64,000 nt of DNA from Panopea generosa (Eukaryota > Mollusca > Bivalvia > Adapedonta > Hiatellidae), in the NCBI GenBank assembly GCA_029582155.1, contig CM055901.1, positions 24,585,657 through 24,649,656 of the forward strand. Direction: 5' to 3'. Below the pieces are notes generated by a model. It did no database searches and was not told the DNA's origin. It was given only the letters and a program-made list of their open reading frames with translations. The translations under genes and the position numbers were made by a program. Positions 49,493 to 61,755 of the stretch are shown piece by piece; position 1 is the stretch's first letter, and the number at the start of each line of letters is the position of its first letter.

Positions 49493-50884
49493 TAAGGAAA
49501 TAAATACGTGCAGTTTCACGCCACTGAAGTGGTATGACCGTTGAATATTTTCGTTTTCCTTCAAAGTATTAAATTGTGTATGTGGTACCGGTAATGATGT
49601 CCATAACCGGTCCATATACTGAGTATAAAGATGGCCATCAAGGAAATAAAATATGAAAATATTTTTTTTTATTTTTTTTGTACGAAAACTGGTGCTTTAA
49701 ATTTGGAAGATACATTTTATTATTATTATTCTGCATTTTTTTCTGTTTTAAATTATTAATCAAACAAAGAAAATGCATTTATGTTTGTTAACGGTGTTCG
49801 TTTTTTATTTTTGGAAATTTGGTAAAATGCTATATCATGATTGACTATTTTTTTCTCGCACGCATAACACAGTTACACTGTAACGCGGCGGAAATCGGAT
49901 CAAGGTGACGTGACTATCATGAAATTGCCGTTACAAAAACGTCGCAGTATTGAATGCATTATTAACAGTGTTGTAGGGAAAAGTGTGGCGATTTCATAGT
50001 TTGTTACGTGACTTTAAGCCGTTTTGACGCCTTGCGGACACACGCACTATGTGCTTATATATCTTAAGAACACTGCTCGTGAGGCTTCTGTAACAGTCGA
50101 CATATCTGTGATATAACTTACTGCGTTTTGTTGCATTCACTGTAACCTGTGTTTTTAACTTTGTAGCCTTTATTTGCAAAAGAAACAGGATAACAAAATA
50201 AGTTTCTGGAATCTAGCATTAACGTTAATTCATTTTAATATTTTCTGAAGATTGTCAACATTGTAAGATGAAAAGAGTAACTCACTAAGTTCAAGTAATG
50301 TATGTATAGCTTAGGCAAATTTTAATTTGCTCACAACTTTTGACACTATGATATGATAGAGGGTCATATAAAATGTTCGTAATATGTATACAGTACCTTG
50401 TTTTATTGGAGAGATCTTCACACCTCTACATATTGACTAGGATGCATGTCTCATTTAGACATTTAGTCTGCATTCCGTTTTCATCTATCATGTCGTGTGG
50501 ACTAAATTACAGAAACATAGTCTAAATCGTGTGCTGCATTTGATCATTAAAAAACAATTCTAAAGCTTATTTCGTTGCGGCTAACATAGCCACGCCGCTG
50601 GTTTATTTAAGTTTAAAGTCACGATATATCGAATTCTTGTAAAAACATGATACATGTCGTTGCTTTAGATTAAATTATTCGTTGGAAAAAAATCTTTATT
50701 TCAATCCAGATAGTTTACGTAACCATGTTTTCGGAATTTTCTGATTCGATTTTACAAATCAGATGGCCATGTGGTGGACGTGCCACCCTTCGACTATATA
50801 ACCAAAGGTCAGCTTACTGACCTTTCCTTTGGGTTCCTTTTTAAAGTGATTTCCTTTATTTCCATTGTGGGTACGTTTAGTTTC
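49493..50884. other. AT-rich non-coding, nothing recognised
   Basis: No repeat or coding signal seen. Confidence 0.5.
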
Positions 50885-50897
50885 AAATCACTAACCA

Positions 50898-51114
50898 GTC
50901 GTTAGAACATACCCAGCTCTCCCGATTTGGTCCATTCAACAGCAATTGTTACGAGCACGCTGATTGGTCGTTTGCTTTAGGGGAATTTTGGATGACGTCA
51001 TAATTTAGTAAGCGTTCAATTGCTATGAATTGTGGGACAGGCATAGAATTCCCTGCTTTTTCCATTGGTGGTTAATAGACCTGATTCGGGAGATATCAGG
51101 TTCTGGTATAGACT
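50898..51114 (+). mobile_element. ~215-bp CCAAT/CRE dispersed element, copy B, with 13-bp flanking duplication
   Basis: GTCGTTAGAACATACCCAGC at the left and GATATCAGGTTCTGGTATAG at the right form weak inverted ends. An inverted CCAAT box (TGATTGGTC, 50961) and a perfect CRE (TGACGTCA, 50993-51000) lie inside. AAATCACTAACCA (50885-50897) and AAATCATTAACCA (51115-51127) differ by one base and look like a target duplication. Confidence 0.85.
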
Positions 51115-51127
51115 AAATCATTAACCA

Positions 51128-53442
51128 ATTTGGAAAAACTTGTGTTCAATGTACAATGCTCTCGTTGTTGTTTGTTATCTTTAGTGTTACAGATAATATA
51201 GATTCTACGATACATTCATTCCAAAAGGATACTAAATCACGTATGTATTTTTAATGTTTCATATACTTTGCCGGTTTAATGTCAAATATTGTAGTTATAG
51301 CTAAATTCCAGAAGCTTTGATTGATTTCCTTTTGTACATAACATGTTTTTAATTATTACTAAAATAAATGTATGTGAGTCGATCATTATATATTGAAATC
51401 CTTTGGATTATTTTATACCATGTATCAAATGCCACAGTTTTATTCCAAAGTTATTTTTTCAGAATCGTTTCACATGACTGTCCAGCCCTTTTCATTAATG
51501 TCAATGTGGTTCGTACTTGTCTTTCTCTAATCGTAATACATATTTATAAATACCAAGTTGTCATTTATATTTTATGCCAAAGAAGTGTTTACCCATCAGT
51601 GGCTTTGTTCACCTCTTTCATATATCCATATATATGCCAAAGCCATAGAAAGAATGTACAATGTGTGTTTACTTGCGGTATATTTTCGTTTTTAAGTAGA
51701 GCGTTTCTTAAATGGTCACCGTCACTATCTTCATTCTATTCCCCTTACACTTCCTTTCCCTTCCATCGTCGATCTCTTCACTACCACCATCATCATCAAC
51801 AACAACATCATCAACATCTACTTAACACATGCACAAAATTCCACACAGCATTATAAGTAGAAACAGTGGAGATGTGAAAGTTGTATGTACAGTTTATGAC
51901 ACAAGATGGAACTCTGAGGTAGGTACACACGAAGGAATGCTCTACTTAATTAAGAAAAACAAATTGCCAAAGAGGTAAATGCCGCACAATGCAATAAAAA
52001 TCGTGATTTCGTATTAAATTAAGACTTCACTACAATACCTGTTGAGGCAGTTATTGCAAAGTTTTCCACGGAACGTTTAAGCCACGTTGTGAGTTGGTTG
52101 GCAGTAAGCATTTAATTATGATTCAAAGGTAAGCCATTGAAAATTGCAACTCTAATTTAAAATGGATAAGCATTATGAGCCGATAGGCAGAACATGCCAT
52201 ACATGCATTTGTTCTGAATAGAAACCAGACTAGTGATCATGTAATAATGAAAAGAAAAGTAAAACTGAATATACTGGTATAGTAACAATCTACCCTTCAT
52301 CCTGTGTTTATCTGGTGCGTAAACATTCGTTTATTTAGGACTTGAGAAGCGGCAGGGTTATAGCAAGTTTTGAAACAGGACAGATATTTTTTTAAAAAAA
52401 ATAACAGTTATAGCCTTTATATGAGCTTTCTTTCTTATGAAGGAAAAACAGTTGGGCAGTAACAGTTTTAGAGCGCACATTTATAAACCAGTTGATGTAA
52501 TTACTTCGTGTGTCAGATTCATTCGACTAAATCGGATGTGTTTGGTCCCTATAGTCTAGTCAAGCTTTAGGAAACTATATAAATTGAACAAAAATAAAAA
52601 TCTAATACAAAATACCGCATAGAAGAAAACTATAGCCAATTGATGTCGTTAATTCTAAAGGTTCTTGGTACCTCTATACTTCCTTGCCATATCTTTACCT
52701 ATATTTCGAATATGTCGGGTTATTTTCTTTTATTTAGATATCACAATGCAAAACTTGCGTCAAGTAATCTGGTAACATAAAATGAGAGAAAAGCATCTGA
52801 GGATACTGTTGTCTAAAGGAAAACATAAGTATATCAAATAAATTACCCTGACTTGATAGCCAAATCTATTCACATTTTCCTCTTATCTATACTTTCCAGC
52901 TTATCTTAATTTATATAACATAGTAAGAAAAAGAAACGAATAAACTGAAATTTTAAACCTGAAAATATCAAATTAAACTATACAGACAGAATTTAAGAGA
53001 AACCAAGTACCATAGCTTCAATGAACTTGCAATTAATCAAATAGCCCACAGTGTATACATAGTTTAGAGAGACACCTATAATGTAATGTACTGCAATTCC
53101 GGTTCCGGATCCGGTACTTCATTTCATAAGAATTTATGATGACATGTTGTTTCGCTATTTTTCGTCTCCATACAGTCTTGAACATACTTATTTCATATGT
53201 ATGCTCAAACAATTAATTTTGTTCATATTTAAATTGGCAGCACGTGAATTGTCAGAAAAATCATATACACTGTGTATATATATAATATATTTGTATTTAA
53301 TTGAATCAACTTATAACATCTAAACCAGCAACTTTTCCTAAGCAGTTTTCAGTTTCGATTAACAAAGGGGAGTGTGTGTTTGAGATGTTTAATGTTGTAC
53401 GACATAAAGACGTAACACCCTTTCTTCTTTATACATTAGTCC
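51128..53442. other. AT-rich non-coding; (CAT/CAA)n short run near 51785
   Basis: A 162-codon + frame (51368-51856) ends in His/Gln encoded by the CATCATCATCAACAACAAC run. It has no domain or splice context and is not supported as a gene. Confidence 0.45.
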
Positions 53443-53860
53443 GCTTCATAGATTAATTCACTTCAAACAGTAATTCACTTTATAGATTAGTTCACTTCAA
53501 ACAGTAATTCACTTTATAGATTAGTCCGCTTCATAGATTAGTTCACTTCAAACAGTATTTCACTTTATAGATTAGTTCACTTCAAACAGTAATTCACTTT
53601 ATAGATTAGTCCGCTTCATATATTAATTCACTTCAAACAGTAATTCACTTTATAGATTAATTCACTTCAAACAGTTATTCACTTTATAGATTAGTTCACT
53701 TTAAGCAGTAGTTCACTTTATAGATTAGTTCACTTTAAGCAGTAGTTCACTTTATAGATAAGTTCACTTTAAAAAGTAATTCACTTTATAGATTAGTTCA
53801 CTTTAAACAGTAGTTCATTTTATAGACTAGTTCACTTTAAACAGTAGTTTACTATTTATC
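53443..53860. repeat. 34-bp tandem array (about 12 copies), built of two ~17-bp halves
   Basis: Halves TTCACTTTATAGATTAG and TTCACTTCAAACAGTAA alternate. Some units carry an extra TCCGCTTCATAGATTAG, itself a 17-bp half-unit, so the ancestral repeat was probably 17 bp. Confidence 0.92.
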
Positions 53861-53929
53861 AGTCGCTTACGTAAATGAGAACTCCATTTTTTATGTTATG
53901 AGTGTCTTGTATCTGACAAGAAATATCTT

Positions 53930-54072
53930 CAATATTGGGTGTGGCATCAGAAATATCCACACAATTCGGTGTAGCATCAGAACTATCTACACAATTGGGT
54001 GTTACATTAGAAATATCTACCAAATTGGGTGTACATCACAAATATCTACAATCTTGGGGGCAGTATCAGAAT
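53930..54072. repeat. ~31-bp tandem repeat (4-5 copies)
   Basis: AATTGGGTGTAGCATCAGAA followed by ATATCTACAC recurs with drift. Confidence 0.85.
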
Positions 54073-55104
54073 ACATTACTTTTGATTATTTTGTATCAAC
54101 TCATTCTTAAAAAACAATATTTTGTTTAACAGTTTTAAAATATTAAAACATATCCTAACTGTATGATAAGCTGCCTTAACAGTTTAAAATTTTATGACCA
54201 AGTTGTTCTCATTTAATTGCTTAGGAAAGTTTCACATTATCACAACTGTGTCTAACTGTCCGTGCATATCTCACTTGGGCAAAATACAATATAGTTAGAT
54301 CTAGATTGATCTTTCCCAAGGCATCTGTAGCCTTTTTACATTCACCTCAGGTCCATTGTTACTATCATTACCGCCAGTTTTATGTGAATCGTCATCCGCC
54401 AAGGGCTTATTTGGCTACCACAATATTTTAATAGCACGTTTCTTGAATATTCATTTTTCATGAATACATGATTGACATTGACTGGAGTGTGACGATTATG
54501 AACTCAAATATGTCTTTTCTTAATATTGAACATATACTCGCCTATCCTATATCCATTTACTAACATGCATATCATATTCGAATAAGTGAATGTCTTGGAA
54601 TTGTTCCATTTTCCTTATAGAAGAAATGAATGCCTGCCCAGTTATCCTTATATACTGTGTTTTCTAAATATTACCTTTTATGTAAGAAAAATTCAACAAC
54701 ACTTTTATGCTTAATAATTTAATTTTATAGTACTATATCGCTTTAGGTTGATGGAAATGGCAAGTATATTTTATTGTTATCCAATTATTGAATTGATATA
54801 TATGATATTGGTTAGACGACCAATGCAAATCGAACTTGAAAATAGAACTAAATTTCAACGTTGTACAATTTATATAGCATTTTTCATAAAAAAAACTAAC
54901 CACACTAAGGAAGAAGGCTAAATATATAACAGTGTTAAATAATGGGCTATGTAGCATTATAAGGCTAAGTATATCAGTTTAACATAATATGTTATGTGAC
55001 ATTATAAGGAAACATACTTTTATTACAGTCCATGGAATTGACCTGCACTATACCGCTGCTATATCGACAACAAACATCGCAAAGCCTACCAATAAGCTTC
55101 ATCT
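54073..55104. other. AT-rich non-coding, nothing recognised
   Basis: No repeat or coding signal seen. Confidence 0.5.
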
Positions 55105-55650
55105 TACCGTAAACAACCTGTGTACAACAGTTTCGTACCCGTAACCAGTATGTGTACAACAATACCGTACCGTAACCAACCTGTGTAGTTTCAGTCAGTG
55201 TACAACTTTATCTTACCGTTACCACCATTCAGCATACAGCTACTGTAGGTGTACAACTTTATCTTACCGTAACCACCAGTCGGCGTACAGCTTCGGACGG
55301 TGTACACCTTTATATTACCGTAACCAGCCTGTATAGTTTCAGTTAGTGTACAACTTTATCTTACCGTAACCACCAGTCGGCATACAGCTTCTGTCGGTGT
55401 ACAACTTTATCTTACCGTAACCACCAGTAGGCGTACAGCTTCAGTCGGTGAGCAGCTTTATCTTACCGTAACTACCAGTCGGCGTACAACCTCAGTCAGT
55501 GTGAAACTTTATCTAACCGTAACCACCAGTCGGCGTACAGCTCCAGTCGGTGTACAACTTTATCTTACCGTAACCACCAGTCGTTGTACAGCTTCAGTCG
55601 GTGAGCAACTTTATCTTAACACCGTAACTAGTCAGTGTTTACTAGTAACT
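55105..55650. repeat. 51-bp tandem array (about 10 copies)
   Basis: The unit includes GTACAACTTTATCTTACCGT and AACCACCAGTCGGCGTACAG. The left part is irregular. The array resumes after the inserted element at 55659-55872, so the insertion is younger than the array. Confidence 0.92.
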
Positions 55651-55658
55651 TTATCTTG

Positions 55659-55872
55659 TGAGACTATAGAATCGGGTCCCAGCTCTCCCGATTGTGTCCG
55701 TTACATAGCAATGAGAGTTGAGCACATATGAGCACGTTGATTGGTCAGTTACTTCAGGGGAACTTTGGTTAGTGTTAAATGGCTATGAATTATGGGACAT
55801 ACATGGCATTCTCTGCTTTTTCATTGAGTGAAAACATACCTGATTCGAGATATCAGGCACTGCGATAGACTA
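55659..55872 (+). mobile_element. ~215-bp CCAAT/CRE dispersed element, copy C, inserted in the 51-bp array
   Basis: TCCCAGCTCTCCCGATTGTG, TTGATTGGTCAGTTACTTC and GATATCAGGCACTGCGATAG match copies A and B. TTATCTTG at 55651-55658 and 55873-55880 flanks it, though this word is also part of the array unit. Confidence 0.82.
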
Positions 55873-55960
55873 TTATCTTGCCGTAACTAGCGGTGTATAA
55901 CGTTATCTTGTCATAACCAGCCGGTTTACACCTTTCTGCTTACCGGTATCACTCGGTGCA
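55873..55960. repeat. 51-bp array, remainder after the insertion
   Basis: TTATCTTGCCGTAACTAGC and TTATCTTGTCATAACCAGCC continue the array motif. Confidence 0.75.
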
Positions 55961-56830
55961 CACAATTATAATAGAAAACCGGACGCTACATTCGGGATAT
56001 AACCATAACTATTCAGTGTACATCTTTAGAATAGAAAACCGGACACCATATGGATAGTTCCTTATGTATGCATGTAAGAGGTCTAACGACAAACACTTAC
56101 CTGTAGCATTTGGACGATGGAAAGCACATTTATTATAAGTTACTTTGTTGTAATAATGCAATGATTTGCGGAGTTGTATATTGTGACACATGTATATTGA
56201 ACGGAATGTATAAATATGTACAGTGTATATAATTTATGATTAACACTGTCAGCTTGAAAGCAACTTCCATTGTCGCACCGATATGCATTTAATGTGAAGA
56301 GTCAATCATTTATTCTTCTTCCTTTTACAACGTTACAATCCTACACCTATCACAGTGACTGTGTACAGTTGGAGAGGATTCACCTTTTACTGCCAGCGTT
56401 GAGTATTGTCGAGTGTTGGTTTGTCGGTTTTGTTTGATCAAACATCATAGCATGAAGTGTTTAGTAATATCGACCTTAGAAACAATCGTGGAAACAACAA
56501 AGACTGCAAGTGACAGGACTAACAGCAAGCTGTGGATTTCTTCTTACATAGTCAGCATCAGAGATGACAGAAAATCGTTTGATTCGAAGAATGCCTGCAG
56601 ACAAGTACAAAACAAACGTATTGTGCGGCGGCTTTTGATCTTTTGATATTGATCACATGACAACCCGAAGACATAACTAATTCATCAATTTAGTGATTCT
56701 AAGATTGTTAAGACTAGAGATTTATCCAAACACGTACAATTATGTCGACACATTCTGAAAACAAAATTGGCTAATTTAGCAGTTCAAAACTAAGTATAGA
56801 AGTTTGATGGTATTCTCGAGTGACTTCTAA
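55961..56830. other. Non-coding, nothing recognised
   Basis: AGAATAGAAAACCGGACRC occurs twice (about 55970 and 56028), perhaps a further decayed repeat. No coding signal. Confidence 0.45.
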
Positions 56831-57010
56831 CCGACTTAGATGGTGATTTACTTTCCCGTTCCCGGACTGACTGGCAAAGTAGATCATCATCTACTGACGG
56901 TCATAGCATTCTATGTAAAATGGAATTGTCTATTTTAAAATATTGTTATCGTTTTTTTATTGGCTAAGAAAGTAGGAAAACATCTAACAGTAAATACAGC
57001 CAATGTACAT
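56831..57010 (+). mobile_element. Half copy of the 63.3-kb foldback element
   Basis: AACCGACTTAGATGGTGATT, CATCTACTGACGGTCATAGC, TATTTTAAAATATTGTTATC and TTGGCTAAGAAAGTAGGA follow the order of one arm of the element at 63265-63595. Confidence 0.65.
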
Positions 57011-57860
57011 GGATAAAATACACTTTGGCTTAAGTTTGTAAAACTGATTGTGTACATGCTTTTTAAATGAATATCCATCGAAAATAATTTTTAATTTGTT
57101 CAGTTGCAACAGTCAACGAGTTCCGAAACGCAGGACACGTGCATGTGCAAGGTCAGTAGTTTATAAAACTCGGCAAACATTGGAGGTATGAAATATTATC
57201 TGCAAACACATGTTCAATGTAAATATGAAACCTGACATATACAAATGTAAAGTACTGTAAGAAGAATAGTTGATTAAAGGTCTTGGAAATGTTTGCCAGT
57301 CAATATAATAAAAGCTGTGAAATAGATTAGATTGGCATATGTGTTCCGACGTGTCGATCACAATAAAACACTACGTGTATAGTTTGACTTCACATTCACA
57401 TAAAAATTAACTGGTGCTTGGTTTCTTAACTCTGCAGGAAAAAACATTATACGCTTTTGGTGTTGGTAAAAAACAATTAATGTTAAGCCTACGAGCTCAT
57501 CTTTTCTGACATGGCATTCGTTTTACGTGTTAGGGAACATAATAGTCTTAGGTTGGTGAACGTCCCATGCATTTTTTAAATGAAATTGATGAACAATACA
57601 AATCTGATTGAAACGATATCGGTACGTATGCAGTAAAAGTGCCCTTGACAGATGCAAAACTCAAATGTTTAAATTCAGGATAACCATTTTCTTCTCCTCA
57701 TACATCATAGATTGCAAGTATCTTTCATAAGTTTCATGGGGGCAGAACCAACGTCACGCATACCGCTAAATTCGGTGCCGGAACGTTGTTTCGAAAGATG
57801 GTTATAACTTAAGTGATTTTAAGTTTGGATTGTTGGTACTTGTGCATATTTAATAATTCC
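57011..57860. other. AT-rich non-coding, nothing recognised
   Basis: No repeat or coding signal seen. Confidence 0.5.
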
Positions 57861-58079
57861 AACCGACTGTTTGGGAATCGGAGGAATCTATTTCACTTGC
57901 ATATAGATCAGTGCGATCTACACAATTCTAGATTACCTCAAAACAGTTGCGCTTCATTCTAAATGTAAACGTTACCGGACATGACGCCCAGCTGTTTTAA
58001 AGTAATCTGGAATGTTATAGATCGCAGTGAGTGTAGATCTATATCAGTGAAATAGATTCCTCTAATACCCAGACGGTCG
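57861..58079. mobile_element. Foldback element with ~85-bp inverted arms
   Basis: GAGGAATCTATTTCACTTGC (57881) and GATCAGTGCGATCTACAC on the left are mirrored by GTGTAGATCTATATCAGTGA and AATAGATTCCTC (to 58062) on the right. The arms extend out to AACCGACTGTTTGGGAATC and the inverse of ATACCCAGACGGTCGC, and in to AAAACAG/CTGTTTT. The loop is about 45 bp. No coding capacity. Confidence 0.9.
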
Positions 58080-58239
58080 CTGGGAACTATAAAATCTACA
58101 AATAAACCCAAAATTAAAACTAGCTTTTAGTAGTATGTGGTGCGTGTGACGTAGGTTCGCACCCTTGAGTTTGAGGTGCGGTTGGAAAATTCTCTCCATA
58201 GGAATAACTGCTTTGGCAATAATTAGGTTCTACCAAAAA

Positions 58240-58510
58240 TGGCGGTACGTCATAGCTCGAGTTATTTGTCACAGCGCGTGGATTTTATAAAATGGCGTTA
58301 CGTCATAGGGGGGCACGGTAAGCGCGTGCAGGAGGTGTCGTACCCGGTAAAATACAAGAAGATCCCTGTCCGATATGCAAGAAAATTATATTTCTTATAT
58401 TTCTTGCATGCCGGATAATTTTTACCGGGGATGATTATAAGATAAAATTCTCGCGCTGTGACGTTGGAACTATCGAGATCACGTAAAGTATAAAATACAT
58501 GACGTAATCA
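58240..58510. mobile_element. Foldback element with nested inner hairpin
   Basis: The outer arms share TCACAGCGCG and ATTTTAT (about 58268-58289 versus 58443-58461, inverted) and CTCGA/TCGAG farther out. The inner arms CCCGGTAAAA (58343) and TTTTACCGGG (58420), then GCAAGAAA (58377) and TTTCTTGC (58400), make a second hairpin. GC-rich relative to its surroundings. Confidence 0.8.
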
Positions 58511-59808
58511 TATAATTAAACGTCTTCAAAGCGATCGTTGTGAAATCTATAATAATAAATAAGATCTGGATAAAATAACTATTCAATGTGTTCGGTAGGT
58601 AAGAAAACGAATCATTCATGGCTTTTTCGGTTCGGATAGAAAATTAGGTTCCTTGCTGTTGTCATAAGTTATCCCTAGGGACGGACTTCTCTATCCAACC
58701 CTCAAACATATGTAAGATTCGTATTACCTCATTGTCAATGTAAGCGGTAAGGTTTTTCCAAGAATGGTAACTAACAACTTACACATTCAAACAGTCGTAC
58801 AAATAGTGAAAAAAATCCCGCATTTTTCATTTAGTCGTTGTTGGTTACATTAATGATTTGATCGACGCATTATATCGCTATAACAGTATGTAATGGCATA
58901 ATGGATGATGACGTTGTGGTTGTCGTTCTTATGCACTGGTTGTTTAAACACATGTCAACTTGTCTTAGTAAGTGGTGCATAGGCTTAAATGGAGGAGACA
59001 TTTGTTTATTTGTATAGTACAATTTTAAACATCAACTAAAAAACCAAATGCTGCCATCTATCATTTTATATCGCACATTGGTATTGTCTAGCACACAGTT
59101 GAATGTTCCAGTCATAACTTTACATATAAACATGCTATTCAACATTTGTCAACCAGGAGACGTGTCATTCAAAATACAAAGTACAAACAAACAAAACTTG
59201 CATACCATGTCGATTTGTTATAATAAGAACAATACAAGCATATAATTCCAATTTCATCACCATATATGTATTTAAAGCATTTTCATTGGACACTTGTCAA
59301 TTTTTTAAAGACTTTTATTTTTCGATAAAACCCGTGAGCCGGTCTACTTTAAGTTTCTCGCGTAAACAAAGTGGCATCGATATTTTGATGGTCGGTTTAA
59401 CAATATACAAACTTAAATGACGTTCACTACGGTTCCACGCTTTTTTAATAATAAAACACAACGAAAAAAAATGTTAGATCTAGTCCTAGCTGTTTTCTTC
59501 GGTTTATGGTTTTATAGATTTCTTTGCTTCAGCGATTTAACCGGGCGTCACAATCAGACCATAAGTTGTTTTGAGAAACAATGAAGAAGGTCATAAAATG
59601 TTCATATTTTTGATGTAAAGTGTACTATTGAACACAACTCTGGTTTACCGGGCATGAATGCTAGTCGTCGACAAAAAATTCCACAGACCAATTTATTCGA
59701 CAGGAAAAATGAAATAAAAACATGTACATGTAGGCCTAGTTGAAGTTCAGAAGCAGACGATCGTGAGACAATGTAAATACACAAACCTTGCACGTAAAAG
59801 TCGTTTAA
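58511..59808. other. AT-rich non-coding, nothing recognised
   Basis: No repeat or coding signal seen. Confidence 0.5.
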
Positions 59809-60278
59809 AGGTGTAACTCCACCATTGATTTTTGTTCTTTATTCTATAGTAAATAATAAAAGTTTGAAGGCTTGTCATTCATAGAGGGTCCTAAATGAAA
59901 GAAGTGAAACCTACATTTTACTGTTTGTCAACCTCTGCACTATCAAAATATGATGAGAAAAGTAGGGGTCATGTGTCATATAAGAGATTTTTTTCCTGCT
60001 CAGTGTGTACACTGGTGACAAAGTGAAAGTAGACTTCCGAAATCATGAATTCATACCCCAATTTCCAAGCATCATTTTTTTTTTCTAAATTCACAATTCA
60101 AACATGACAATGCTATCAAAATGTTCAAAATACATCAATAATGCCATTCAAATAAAAAATGAGCATTAAAATAAGGAAAATGCATTTTTAAAGAAGAAGA
60201 ATTGAGGATTATTTACAACCGCCATTATGCGACTACCCCACGGAAGCACTTCCTTTTTGCAATGGTGGCACTATGCCT
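59809..60278 (+). mobile_element. 470-bp TIR element, copy 1
   Basis: It begins AGGTGTAACTCCACCATTG and ends CAATGGTGGCACTATGCCT, giving imperfect terminal inverted repeats with a perfect CCACCATTG core. The whole 470 bp is almost identical to copy 2 at 60832. A few substitutions and T/A-run length changes separate them. No coding capacity. Confidence 0.9.
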
Positions 60279-60831
60279 ATAAGGAAACTCTTTTTTTTTT
60301 AATTTCATAATTACCACATTTTTACTAAGTACTAACAATTTGAAGTAATACTGCCAAGTTGCAGGCATTAAATACTGAAACTTTTGTCAAAATACCACTT
60401 TTTACATGATCATTATATACAGGCGCGAGATGTTGACCGACATGCAATTTTGATGTGTTTGACTATTTTTACCAAAAAAAAATTTTTTTTTACCTAATTC
60501 CATTAAAATTTTTACACCAAAATAGTCTCATGATACACTGAAGACATTATCTTACCAAAATACATTATTCAATACAATGTACATGCTAGAAATTGCACAT
60601 TTAAATCATCCAAAATAAAAAATCTTCAAAATTTTGTGATTTTTCATGAAATTTCAATGTAAATATGCACATATATGCTTTATTTGAGGCATACACTTGC
60701 CAAAATGTGTTTTTTATGAAGCAAATGTCTCCAATTTGTCATTTAATACTATGAGAGTGTAAAAAAGAGGTTATTTTACCTACAATTAACATTTTGGAAA
60801 ATCACCCCCATTTCACTCAAGTCTCTCTTAT
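60279..60831. other. 553-bp AT-rich spacer between the two 470-bp copies
   Basis: There is no coding frame. Its ends, CTATAAGGAAACTC and GTCTCTCTTATAGG, are themselves imperfectly inverted. Confidence 0.6.
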
Positions 60832-61301
60832 AGGTGTAACCCCACCATTGATTTTTGTTCTTTATTCTATAGTAAATAATAAAAGTTTGAAGGCTTGTCA
60901 TTCATAGAGGGTCCCAAATGAAAGAAGTGAAACCTACATTTTACTGTTTGTCAACCTCTGCACTATCAAAATATGATGAGAAAAGTAGGGGTCATGTGTC
61001 ATATAAGAGATTTTTTTCCTGCTCAGTGTGTACACTGGTGACAAAGTGAAAGTAGACTTCCGAAATCATGAATTCATACCCCAATTTCCAAGCATCATTT
61101 TTTTTTCTAAATTCACAATTCAAACATGACAATGCTATCAAAATGTTCAAAATACATCAATAATGCCATTCAAATAAAAAAATGAGCATTAAAATAAGGA
61201 AAATGCATTTTTAAAGAAGAAGAATTGAGGATTATTTACAACCGCCATTATGCGACTACCCCACGGAAGCACTTCCTTTTTGCAATGGTGGCACTATGCC
61301 T
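60832..61301 (+). mobile_element. 470-bp TIR element, copy 2
   Basis: Begins AGGTGTAACCCCACCATTG and ends at GCACTATGCCT (61301). Exactly the same length as copy 1 and offset from it by 1023 bp in the same orientation. Confidence 0.9.
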
Positions 61302-61755
61302 AAAACGTTCCAAATTCGGATTCTCCATCAATGAGCGTGGATTTATATCATATGACCTTCGTAAATAATGACACTTTTTTTAAAAACATTCGTGTAGACA
61401 AAAACGAAACAATGACGTCAGCGTCTACACTGTGTGGGTATTTTTTGTTTGTCTAAATCGAGATATAAAAGGTGGGTGTTTAATTTTTTCACCTCATAAT
61501 ATTTCGCCATTTTACAATCAACCAACTATTGTTACAGATTTTATCTGATAGAGGAAACAAAAGCCGTTACGATATTATCGGATATTAGATCTAGAGAATT
61601 TGATGTCAACCAGGACAGAGGTGATGTATTCTTACGCGTTTACTTTGCAGCATATAGTTGTTTTATTTTCATTCACTTGAGGAGTCTCAAATTAAATATA
61701 ATCATCAGGATTGGAATTATAAAGATTAAACACATTTTTGTGTGTTTTTTTTTTT
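61302..61755. other. Non-coding, nothing recognised
   Basis: No repeat or coding signal seen. Confidence 0.5.

Noticed and set aside
51368..51856. 162-codon open frame with a His/Gln-rich end
   Set aside because: The His/Gln tract comes from a CAT/CAA microsatellite, and the rest is composition-driven.
59809..61301. LTR retrotransposon with 470-bp terminal repeats
   Set aside because: The 553-bp interior has no coding, primer-binding or polypurine signal that I can see. The repeats have their own inverted ends and occur elsewhere alone, so a TIR element fits better.
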